Shown piece by piece: positions 17,826 through 24,835 of a stretch of DNA of 64,000 nt. The stretch lies in contig JAIOHL010000190.1 of the NCBI GenBank assembly GCA_019913005.1, forward strand, positions 1-64,000, in the 5' to 3' direction. Below the pieces are notes generated by a model, which saw only the letters and a program-made list of their open reading frames with translations, searched no databases and was not told the DNA's origin. The DNA is from Anaerolineae bacterium. GTDB taxonomy: Bacteria > Chloroflexota > Anaerolineae > Aggregatilineales > J027. The first letter of the stretch is position 1. The number at the start of each line of letters is the position of its first letter. The translations under genes were made by a program, and so were the position numbers.

Positions 17826-19253
17826 ATGAGTTCTCAAGGCTTTCCGTTTGACGATGATAACGAAATTGACCCCTTTGCCGAGGATTTTGACCCATTTGAA
17901 AGCGGGTCGCTGGTAGAGGAAGAGAATTTTGACCTTCCACCAGATGAGCAAGAGGGCGGAATCAGCCGTACATTCCTTTTTGCGGGTGGGTTTATTATCC
18001 TCGCCGTTTTGCTGGGGATTGTTGGCGTGGTCGCTTTGTTATTAGGCGACGACGGTGGCAACGAAAGTGTGTTGCTGGCAACTCAACGGGCAGGCACCAA
18101 CCAAGCGATTGAAACTGCGATTGCCGCAACTACAACCCGCCTAGCCGAAATTGACGCAACTTTGACCGTCACGACGGCGCGGCTTTTCCAAGATTCGACC
18201 AGTACGGCAATTGCGGCTTTTGATGGTACCAATACGGCAGTGGCGGCTCAATTGGAAGGTAGTCGAACGGCGATTGCGTTTAATGCCACTCAAACGGGTG
18301 CGGCTTTGCAAACGCAGGGTGCTCAATTTGTCTTGAGCCAGACTCCCCCAACCGCAACCCCTCAGACTTTCCAAGCCCAGATTTTGGATCAAAATGGCAA
18401 TCCGGTGACCGGCATTGTCATCAATATTTATGCCGATGACGGCGATGGTGAGTTTAATCCTGCCGCCCAAGCAACCGTGGCACCCACACCTACCCGCACA
18501 CCAACAGCAACCGCGACAGTTCAGCAGTTGCCACCCACCGCCACTGCTACCCCTAGCCCATCGGCGACTACGGGGTCATCTGCACCTGCCGCTCCTGCTG
18601 GAACAGAAGAAGCGGGTGATGGTGCGCCTGTTGGAGCGAAGATACAGGACGACGGCCCAAGTGTGGAAATCTTTGCACGCCGTTTGCCAAATGACCCCCA
18701 AAATGGGCCAGCGCAGGGTGGGCCAACCCCAACTACGGGCGATGGTCAGCCGATTCAAACCATCGTAATTGGGCCAGACGGGGCATTTGAGATTCCGCCA
18801 CTTGGTCCGGGGAATTATTTTCTTGATGTGGGTCTGCCACCCGGAACTTATACCTTCCGTATTGGTGAAGAACAGGTGGTGATCAATTTGGTGTCGGGGA
18901 CGCAGCAACAGACGTTGAATCTGCCCAATAGCGTGAACCTGACCATCATTGTACGGGCGGTGACTGCGCCAACCGTTGTGACGCTGACCCCGACCAGCAC
19001 CCCCACCCTTGATACCCGTATTCCACCATTCGATCTGACCGTAACAGCGATATTCGCTAATCAGACAGCCTCAGCCCAACCGCAGATTGTCACCAGCCCA
19101 ACGATTGTTCTGCCGACGCAAATTGCCCAAACCGGGTTGTTCAGCGATGCGGCGGAAGAAGCAACCCCCGCAGGGCTAACCCTGTTGGCAATTCTAGGTG
19201 TAGGGTTGATTGCGGTAGTTGTTGTGGTACGGAGACTGCGTTCATCCATCTAA
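17826..19253 (+). CDS. Thr/Ala/Pro-rich membrane-anchored surface protein
   Basis: This is a 475-residue protein with an acidic cytoplasmic N-terminus of about 45 residues, a membrane helix (about 48-74) and an Ala/Thr-rich probably helical stalk. A short domain NPVTGIVINIYADDGDGEFN follows, then a long Thr/Pro/Ala linker and a beta-rich region (FEIPPLGPGNYFLDVGLPPG) resembling Cna-B/prealbumin-type folds. A final IAQTG-like motif precedes a second membrane helix and the RRLRSSI tail. ATG 17826 follows GAGGGGAGAG. An outside-facing scaffold or adhesin role is inferred. Whether IAQTG is a relic sorting signal is uncertain. Confidence 0.7.
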   Translation: MSSQGFPFDDDNEIDPFAEDFDPFESGSLVEEENFDLPPDEQEGGISRTFLFAGGFIILAVLLGIVGVVALLLGDDGGNESVLLATQRAGTNQAIETAIAATTTRLAEIDATLTVTTARLFQDSTSTAIAAFDGTNTAVAAQLEGSRTAIAFNATQTGAALQTQGAQFVLSQTPPTATPQTFQAQILDQNGNPVTGIVINIYADDGDGEFNPAAQATVAPTPTRTPTATATVQQLPPTATATPSPSATTGSSAPAAPAGTEEAGDGAPVGAKIQDDGPSVEIFARRLPNDPQNGPAQGGPTPTTGDGQPIQTIVIGPDGAFEIPPLGPGNYFLDVGLPPGTYTFRIGEEQVVINLVSGTQQQTLNLPNSVNLTIIVRAVTAPTVVTLTPTSTPTLDTRIPPFDLTVTAIFANQTASAQPQIVTSPTIVLPTQIAQTGLFSDAAEEATPAGLTLLAILGVGLIAVVVVVRRLRSSI

Positions 19254-19301
19254 AAAGCCCCGAATTTGGGGGTACAGACAAACCCCATAATTGATTATTG
19301 T

Positions 19302-19330
19302 AAAAGGTGGGCCAAGTGCCTGCCTTTTTT
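19302..19330 (+). terminator. Intrinsic terminator after the MutL-like operon
   Basis: An 11-bp stem with two G-U pairs (19302-19312 with 19318-19328), a five-base loop and TTTTTT at 19325-19330. It closes the long co-directional run that begins at 8.1 kb. Confidence 0.7.
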
Positions 19331-19362
19331 ATTGGGTCAGCATGGGTAAAGGATAAAATGCT

Positions 19363-19680
19363 ATGTTGGTGACAACCACTCCAAACATCGAGGGCCATCA
19401 AATTACCCGCTATTTGGGTATCGTGTCGGGTGAGACGATTTTGGGTGCGAATATCTTCCGCGACATCAGCGCCTCCATTACAGATATTGTTGGTGGACGC
19501 TCGACAGCCTACGAAAAATCGCTCATCGAAGCCAAAAACATCGCCCTGCGTGAAATGATGGAGCAAGCGACTGGGTTAGGAGCGAACGCCATCGTGGGGG
19601 TTGACCTCGATTTTGAAACCGTCGGTCAAGGCCGCATGTTGATGGTTAGCGCCAGTGGTACTGCGGTTGTGGTTGAATAA
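19363..19680 (+). CDS. YbjQ/UPF0145 family protein
   Basis: The 105-residue protein begins [20 protein letters not shown] and continues [20 protein letters not shown], then [31 protein letters not shown] and [10 protein letters not shown]. This is the full-length UPF0145 family, a small fold sometimes called a heavy-metal-binding domain and thought to form pentamers. Its biochemical role is unproven. AAAGGA lies nine bases before ATG. It is transcribed alone after the preceding terminator. Confidence 0.9.
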   Translation: MLVTTTPNIEGHQITRYLGIVSGETILGANIFRDISASITDIVGGRSTAYEKSLIEAKNIALREMMEQATGLGANAIVGVDLDFETVGQGRMLMVSASGTAVVVE

Positions 19681-19869
19681 GCCGGATAAAGAATTCAATA
19701 CAGCCGATAATGGCTATGGATTAGTGGATAAAAGTCACTGCAAGAATGGGTTGTTGAACTGCATTAAATTGCATGGCGAAATCCTCAAAGCATTTTCAAT
19801 CGGTATAGAGAAATCCCGGTGTGCGATTTGATACCAATACACACTATTTGCCCATCGCGGACACCGGGC

Positions 19870-20100
19870 CTACCTCAGCCAGTCATACCCGTCTTCGATC
19901 AAAATGTCGCTATTCTCGTCTATGTTCTCTTCTGTTGAATGCTGCCCCTCTGAAACAATCCAGATTGGCGCTAGGGTTATCCACGATCTCTTCAGACGCG
20001 CATCCGTTTCGGCGCTGTCTGTTTTCTGGTCAGAACTGCGTTGTGAACCGTGTTTGCGTGCCATGGTGGGTTTACGATAAGGTTCCCGGTTGGTACTCAT
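19870..20100 (-). CDS. Small hypothetical protein of the minus-strand cassette
   Basis: This is a 76-residue frame, basic at the N-terminus (MSTNREPYRKPTMARKHGSQ) and acidic at the C-terminus (ending IEDGYDWLR). AAAAGGATAA lies about eight bases before the ATG. Its start overlaps the end of the next upstream small gene by 29 bases, which is unusual and lowers confidence. No known family. It would be the last gene of the small-gene cassette. Confidence 0.4.
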   Translation of the reverse strand: MSTNREPYRKPTMARKHGSQRSSDQKTDSAETDARLKRSWITLAPIWIVSEGQHSTEENIDENSDILIEDGYDWLR

Positions 20101-20260
20101 GATTTGGGTTATCCTTTTGGCTCAGGCTGTCGAGCCATACTCGATTTATTGACTGAAAACAAATCCTCTGCATTTGGGCCGTCAGATTCATCTGAACCCC
20201 CTTGAACGAGTGAACTTGAAGCATCGAAGTCCGATAGTGGGCATAGATTTTGTTGAACAT
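20072..20260 (-). CDS. Small hypothetical protein of the minus-strand cassette
   Basis: This 62-residue protein is preceded by a near-perfect ribosome site (AAAGGAG, seven bases before ATG), which is the main reason to accept it. The sequence begins MFNKIYAHYRTSMLQVHSFK and is not similar to any family I know. It lies about 75 bases after the end of the upstream 94-residue gene, in the same direction. Confidence 0.5.
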   Translation of the reverse strand: MFNKIYAHYRTSMLQVHSFKGVQMNLTAQMQRICFQSINRVWLDSLSQKDNPNHEYQPGTLS

Positions 20261-20334
20261 GGTTTCTCCTTTGTACTCTTACTGATACGATATTTACGAT
20301 TTTAGGTTTTGATATTGACCTCGGTGCTTATTCC

Positions 20335-20619
20335 CTACCGTGAACCATAAAGGCTCAATTGGGCGGGATGTGGCACTTCAAGGGTAGTATCCGATGTTAG
20401 AGGGGCTTCCACCCCCATCTCCTTGAGCGTTTCTTGGGCCGTATAGATAATGTCTTCCAACCAGCCCACCACATCTTCAGCGCTCAAATTGCTCACGGCG
20501 GCGAGAGTGTCTGTTGTCGTCGCCTCGTGCAGTCGGTCAAGTGTTGCTAATACAGTTTCGAGATGACACTCCGTCAAGCGATTTTGCAGAACCGTCAGAG
20601 ATAAAATTTTTGTGTTCAT
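20335..20619 (-). CDS. Small acidic helical protein of the minus-strand cassette
   Basis: The protein is 94 residues, starting at ATG 20619 (MNTKILSLTVLQNRL), eight bases after AGGAAA. It is almost wholly helical and acidic, with HLETVLATLDRLHEATTTDT and DVVGWLEDIIYTAQETLKEM. It has no membrane helix and no recognised family. Its size and charge recall small effector or antitoxin-type proteins, but nothing in the sequence proves it. Confidence 0.55.
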   Translation of the reverse strand: MNTKILSLTVLQNRLTECHLETVLATLDRLHEATTTDTLAAVSNLSAEDVVGWLEDIIYTAQETLKEMGVEAPLTSDTTLEVPHPAQLSLYGSR

Positions 20620-20661
20620 AGTCGTTTTTCCTGCTCTATCAAGGTCGCACCGCAAAATAAA

Positions 20662-20716
20662 TACCGGGGTGTAGTGCCTTTGACAATTTCACTGTCTCTG
20701 GCCCCACACCCCGGTA
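20662..20716 (-). terminator. Structured terminator-like element inside the small-gene cassette
   Basis: A perfect 11-bp inverted repeat (TACCGGGGTGT at 20662-20672 with its complement at 20706-20716) encloses 33 bases that contain a smaller GACA/TGTC stem. Read on the minus strand it follows the 145-residue gene and is trailed by TTTATTTTG. It may end or attenuate transcription into the downstream small genes. Confidence 0.5.
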
Positions 20717-20746
20717 ATTGGGTTGCTTGGCGAAGTTTCGGGTTGG

Positions 20747-21184
20747 CTAAGTTAAGATAGGTATCTTCCTAGGCCGCCCCGAAGTGTCCTCCATAGGACT
20801 CAGAGTCCACAGTGAATCAGAACCGCTGTATTCCGTTGTTAAAATTGCAACTGCTTTATTGCCGTCTTGTAGCCTATCTTGTAGACCGACACCCATCGGG
20901 TTTTCACCCTCGGCATCCAACAAACTGGGCAATATCTTCATCCAAGGCGCATCGGACACGACAATCGTTCCGTTCAGGTCCCAGCGATGATCGCCGGCGA
21001 GTGAGGCCTTGCCATTGAGTGCGGCATTCTGACCGCCAAATACGGCGGCTGGCAGCACACGCACTCCACCCAGTCCGAGTTGCCGTTCGCTGCGGCTAAT
21101 GGTCGCAGCACACAGCATATCGCTGGTGATAGCGGCCTCCCGCAGTGTGGCACTCATGACTTGGTCACTAAAATGGCAATACAT
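20747..21184 (-). CDS. Hypothetical protein of the minus-strand cassette
   Basis: This is a 145-residue protein with a clear AGGAG seven bases before ATG 21184. It starts MYCHFSDQVMSATLREAAIT and has a Gly/Ala-rich middle (LGGVRVLPAAVFGGQNAALN), which could be beta-rich. There is no signal peptide, membrane helix or recognised motif. Its base composition resembles the main chromosome more than a phage. It is the second gene of the cassette, 68 bases after the HTH gene. Confidence 0.55.
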   Translation of the reverse strand: MYCHFSDQVMSATLREAAITSDMLCAATISRSERQLGLGGVRVLPAAVFGGQNAALNGKASLAGDHRWDLNGTIVVSDAPWMKILPSLLDAEGENPMGVGLQDRLQDGNKAVAILTTEYSGSDSLWTLSPMEDTSGRPRKIPILT

Positions 21185-21252
21185 CTTTGACTCCTGAATG
21201 GGGTTCGCCTTTGTTTACCCCAGCTTTTGAATTGGACGATAGATTTTACAGG

Positions 21253-21522
21253 TTAGATCGCTTTTTTCGACTGCTCCTGAGAGTTTACAACAGTTACCAC
21301 GGTCTGGTCAAGCATTTGCAGGATACTGCTACCTTTGATAAAGACCCGGCGCATTCCCGGCGGCTGCGACACTTGGAGGTATCCCTGATCAATCAATTTC
21401 TTGAGCGTGCTTAGACTGACTCCAAGCGCATCAGCAGCTTCTTTACGAGAATAAACTGCATTGGGCTGGATGCCAGACTTGTTTTTATTACTTTGCGTTG
21501 GTTTGATAATCGCTAACGACAC
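21253..21522 (-). CDS. Excisionase/MerR-like HTH DNA-binding protein
   Basis: The protein is 89 residues. The centre reads YSRKEAADALGVSLSTLKKL, a helix-turn-helix of the excisionase/MerR N-terminal type, followed by IDQGYLQVSQPPGMRRVFIK, the usual wing. I chose GTG 21520-21522 because GGAGG sits seven bases upstream; an earlier in-frame ATG would place the promoter inside the gene. The N-terminal 25 residues are basic. It probably binds the TGTCA repeats at its own promoter and regulates the cassette. Confidence 0.8.
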   Translation of the reverse strand: MSLAIIKPTQSNKNKSGIQPNAVYSRKEAADALGVSLSTLKKLIDQGYLQVSQPPGMRRVFIKGSSILQMLDQTVVTVVNSQEQSKKAI

Positions 21523-21546
21523 TCTTATACCTCCGACTATCTTGTC

Positions 21547-21575
21547 ATTATATGACACTTGACACCACTCGTCAA
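21547..21575 (-). promoter_or_regulatory. Near-consensus promoter with overlapping TGTCA operator repeats
   Basis: On the minus strand TTGACG (21575-21570), exactly 17 bases, then TATAAT (21552-21547). The spacer and -10 hold TGTCA-AG-TGTCA followed by TGACA in inverted orientation; the inner pair forms TGTCAT-ATA-ATGACA over the -10. A repressor bound here would block the polymerase. The HTH protein encoded directly downstream is the obvious candidate. The leader would be about 18 bases. Confidence 0.75.
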
Positions 21576-21802
21576 CAGGCATTATCCTCTGATAATGGAT
21601 GATAAAATGGATTTTAGCCTAAAGAAAGATTTTTAGCCATTACAATAGTTCAGAGTAGCTCAAAATTGTCTTCAAATTGTATAATACAGGTTAAAATAAT
21701 CTAATTGTACAAAGTGGTACAATCGCTTGAAATCGGGTTATAATCTACTATAGAACAACATATCGAAAGTTTGTTTAGTGCGAAGATAGGAGTTGTCTGA
21801 CT

Positions 21803-22348
21803 TTGCAAGGGCGGGTATTGCTTCTGAATGGAAGCACATGGGAACCTCTCTCGGTGATCAGCATACCGCGAGCCATCAACCTGCTGATTTCCGGTAAAGC
21901 GGTAGTAGTTGAGGAAACGGGGCGTTTTCTCAAAACTGTCCGCAGTCAATTCCAAATCCCATCGGTTATCGCTTTGCGGACTTACATCAATGTGCCACGC
22001 CGACAAGCTCAGTGGAGCCGTAAAGGGGTTTTAGTGCGTGACAACTACACCTGCATCTACTGTGGCATTGTGCCCGGTGAGATTTTGCAGGGCAAGATTC
22101 TGTCCAAGAGTGATATGACGGTGGATCACATCTTACCCAAATCGCGGGGTGGTAAAGATGTATGGACGAACACGGCTTGTGCGTGTTATGTCTGCAATCA
22201 TCGTAAAGGTGATCGGTTGCCCGGTGAAGCGGGTTTAAAGCTGATGTGGGAACCGCGCCGACCACGTACCAACTATCTGGTGATTGAAGTAGGTAATGGG
22301 CCAGATGCGTGGAAAAAATATATTGAATTTGGCGATACCAGTTCATAA
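21803..22348 (+). CDS. HNH endonuclease
   Basis: The 181-residue protein has the N-terminal VLLLNGSTWEPLSVISIPRA region typical of a widespread stand-alone HNH family. The nuclease core is RDNYTCIYCG, then DHILPKSRGGKDVWTN, and CYVCNHRKGDR, giving two CxxC zinc pairs and the catalytic Asp-His. The cellular role of this family is not well defined; it is not obviously part of a restriction system here. Start TTG 21803 follows AGGAG by about ten bases. The gene is divergent from the HTH cassette. A small hairpin (22347-22353 with 22365-22371) follows the stop but lacks a T-run. Confidence 0.88.
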   Translation: MQGRVLLLNGSTWEPLSVISIPRAINLLISGKAVVVEETGRFLKTVRSQFQIPSVIALRTYINVPRRQAQWSRKGVLVRDNYTCIYCGIVPGEILQGKILSKSDMTVDHILPKSRGGKDVWTNTACACYVCNHRKGDRLPGEAGLKLMWEPRRPRTNYLVIEVGNGPDAWKKYIEFGDTSS

Positions 22349-22532
22349 GCGCCCTCCCCACTCCGGCGCTTAGTCATGGCCCTTCGCCATTTTTCCATAC
22401 GATAGTCAAAGCCCAGAACAGGGAATGGATTTGTTTTTCTCCGCTTGATTCACATTCTGTGAACGGCTATACTACGATTGATGTACCAACCACCTATAGC
22501 TGCGACTTTCCGGCTTAATTAAAGAGAGATTG

Positions 22533-23399
22533 ATGCGACGCGAACGGGTTGCGGACGACATCTATGTATTTACCAGCGAACTCTATGCACAGGTCACAGC
22601 AGGGGCCGTCATCACCCCGGCGGGTGCAATCCTGATTGACGCACTGGTATTTCCCGAAGAAGCGAAGTCCATCCGCCAATTTATCGAGAGCCGCCTGAAT
22701 ACGACGGTTCGTTATGTCATCAACACCCACTATCACGCCGACCACACCTTTGGAACGTGCTTTTTTGAAAATGCAGTAGTGATTAGTCATGCCCAATGTC
22801 ATGAATTGTTATTGACCAAAGGGCGTGAAAGCCTCTCGCAGACTCAACAGCAGAATCCGCGTATTTTTTCGGAAGTCGACATCCGTCTGCCACAATTGAC
22901 TTTCGAAAGTGGTATGATGGAGTTACGGCTTGGGGGTAAAACTTTGCAGATGAGCCATTCCCCCGGCCACAGCATGGACTCGATTGTGGTACATATTAAA
23001 GAAGACCGAGTTTTGTTTGCTGGTGATACTTTAATGCCGATCCCCTATTTTGTAGATGGCGATTTTGATATTTTCATCGAATCCCTCAAGGGACTGCGCA
23101 ATGGCGGCTATGAAAATGTTATTCAGGGACATGGCGAGGTCATTTTGCGCGGCGAGGTCGAACGCAAAATTGAATCTGACCTAGAATATATGGATCGTAT
23201 TCAAAAGCATGTCAAAATAGCCTTGACTCGCTCGAATCCAGAGGCTTATCTTAGGGCGCTGGATGTTGAACAATGTGGTAAAAGCCGGATTCCGCTGAAT
23301 GGCGGAGTTCAAGAACTGCATATTGGAAATTTAATGGCATTGCTAGAACAACATACGCGCCGCGAAAATGCACTGAAGCAGGCCAACTCGGTAGGTTAG
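22533..23399 (+). CDS. Metallo-beta-lactamase-fold hydrolase
   Basis: This 288-residue MBL-fold protein has the metal motif THYHADHTFGT (HxHxDH), followed by HSPGHSMDS (third His), FAGDTLM (bridging Asp) and VIQGHGE (last His). These ligands are complete, so it is probably an active binuclear hydrolase. Substrate is unknown; the layout resembles glyoxalase II-like and quinoprotein-relay-type enzymes. ATG 22533 is preferred over TTG 22530, after AAAGAGAG. It is followed after three bases by a protein kinase gene, so the two are cotranscribed. Confidence 0.9.
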   Translation: MRRERVADDIYVFTSELYAQVTAGAVITPAGAILIDALVFPEEAKSIRQFIESRLNTTVRYVINTHYHADHTFGTCFFENAVVISHAQCHELLLTKGRESLSQTQQQNPRIFSEVDIRLPQLTFESGMMELRLGGKTLQMSHSPGHSMDSIVVHIKEDRVLFAGDTLMPIPYFVDGDFDIFIESLKGLRNGGYENVIQGHGEVILRGEVERKIESDLEYMDRIQKHVKIALTRSNPEAYLRALDVEQCGKSRIPLNGGVQELHIGNLMALLEQHTRRENALKQANSVG

Positions 23400-23402
23400 A
23401 AA

Positions 23403-24632
23403 ATGGAACAAGAAAGACTCCTCAATGGTCGCTACCGCCTCGTCCAGCAGCATGGCTCGGGTGGGATGGCCGTCATTTATAAAGCCACCGACCTCGCTTT
23501 AGGCCGTACCGTCGCCGTCAAAATTCTGCGACCCTCGCTAACCAATGACCAATCTTTTTTGGTACGCTTTCGCCAAGAAGCCCGTAATGTCGCCAACCTG
23601 ACCCACCCCAACATTGTGACGGTGCATGATGTGGGGCAAGATGGCAACACGCACTATATCGTCATGGAGTTTTTGGATGGGCAAGACCTCAAAAAGCTCA
23701 TTCGCTCGAATGCCCCCCTGCCAATTGAACGGGCCTTAAATCTCGCCATCCAGATATGTGCCGGAGTGGGTTATGCACATCGGGCTGGTCTTGTTCACGC
23801 CGATGTGAAGCCGCAGAATATTCTGATTCTCGACAGCGATAAAATTAAGGTCACGGACTTCGGTATCGCGCAGGCATTGGCGGCAACCAACCCACCTGAA
23901 CGTCAAAAAATCGTCTGGGGTAGCCCGCATTATTTTTCGCCGGAACAGGCGCAGGGTGAATATCCCACCCCGGCCTCGGATGTCTATTCAATAGGCGTGG
24001 TAATTTTTGAAATGCTCACAGGCCGTCTCCCATTCATCGGGGCTGACCAGCAAGCCCTTGCAATGGCGCATATTCGAGACACACCGCCGCGCATTTCCGA
24101 ACTGAATCCCCAAGTACCTACCTCGCTTGACCATATCATCCAGAAAGTGCTGGCGAAAGAACCCTCGGCTCGTTATCGCACCGCCGATCAGCTAGGGCGT
24201 ATTTTGATTGCTTACAAAGAGCAGGGACGTGAAGAAACGTCCGGGATGCCGCCTATTCAAGTCGCAAATCCGGTCATAAATCCGCCGATGGTGAATGAAC
24301 CACCTCAAATGCCGAAACCTGTTACCCCCTATCCTCAACCTGTTGCTCCGTATGCCCCGCCGCCGGGAGGAGCGTATACCACCGTGCCGTCACCCTATCA
24401 ACAGGGCCTATCACAGTTTCCCACCGACGCGAATGGCTGGCCTGCTCCTGCACCCGACAGCGGCTACTATCAAGCTATTCCCGCACCCGACATTATGCGC
24501 AGCCCCGGCTACCGTTCACCCCAACCCCAGTCGTTGGATGTGGTGACGTTGCTGTTGGCTTTTGTGGCCCTCATTGCGATGACCGGGGTGGTCATTTTGT
24601 GGATTTTTGTGTGGGAAGCCTATTTTGGTTAG
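23403..24632 (+). CDS. Hanks-type serine/threonine protein kinase, membrane-anchored
   Basis: The protein has 409 residues. The kinase domain (about 10-270) has the Gly loop GSGGMAVIYKA, Lys40 in VAVK, the alphaC Glu59 and DFGIA. The catalytic loop reads HADVKPQN, so Ala replaces the Arg of HRD while the catalytic Asp is kept. A Pro/Tyr-rich linker of about 100 residues leads to one C-terminal membrane helix (about 383-405) with only a few residues outside. It thus has no extracellular sensor domain, unlike PASTA kinases. It is paired with the MBL hydrolase gene. Confidence 0.93.
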   Translation: MEQERLLNGRYRLVQQHGSGGMAVIYKATDLALGRTVAVKILRPSLTNDQSFLVRFRQEARNVANLTHPNIVTVHDVGQDGNTHYIVMEFLDGQDLKKLIRSNAPLPIERALNLAIQICAGVGYAHRAGLVHADVKPQNILILDSDKIKVTDFGIAQALAATNPPERQKIVWGSPHYFSPEQAQGEYPTPASDVYSIGVVIFEMLTGRLPFIGADQQALAMAHIRDTPPRISELNPQVPTSLDHIIQKVLAKEPSARYRTADQLGRILIAYKEQGREETSGMPPIQVANPVINPPMVNEPPQMPKPVTPYPQPVAPYAPPPGGAYTTVPSPYQQGLSQFPTDANGWPAPAPDSGYYQAIPAPDIMRSPGYRSPQPQSLDVVTLLLAFVALIAMTGVVILWIFVWEAYFG

Positions 24633-24835
24633 CCCTCAGAACGTCAGAATTTGCTTAGAAATCGAAGAGGGACTGTGGAGTTTGAGTCCTTCATGACGTA
24701 TAATCAAGTAACGTAAGCACATCAACTCATTTCCAACCGGGAAGCCGCTTGATTTGAACGATTTATAGACCCCCACTGTATGTATCTCTATAGAATCGCT
24801 TCTTCTGTTGGGATGAAATTTGGAGGAAAGTTGCG

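Noticed and set aside
18480..18600. Repeated ACC/CCA-rich sequence resembling a short tandem repeat
   Set aside because: It encodes the Thr/Pro linker of the surface protein and has no spacer-repeat order, so it is neither CRISPR nor a satellite.
19821..20102. 93-codon plus-strand frame in the small-gene cassette
   Set aside because: It has no ribosome site and overlaps two minus-strand frames that do, so the minus strand is preferred.
20747..21582. Prophage or integrative element
   Set aside because: Apart from an excisionase-like HTH there is no integrase, terminase, capsid or attachment duplication that I can see.
22347..22371. Hairpin AAGCGCC/GGCGCTT after the HNH gene
   Set aside because: No T-run follows, so it was not listed as a terminator.
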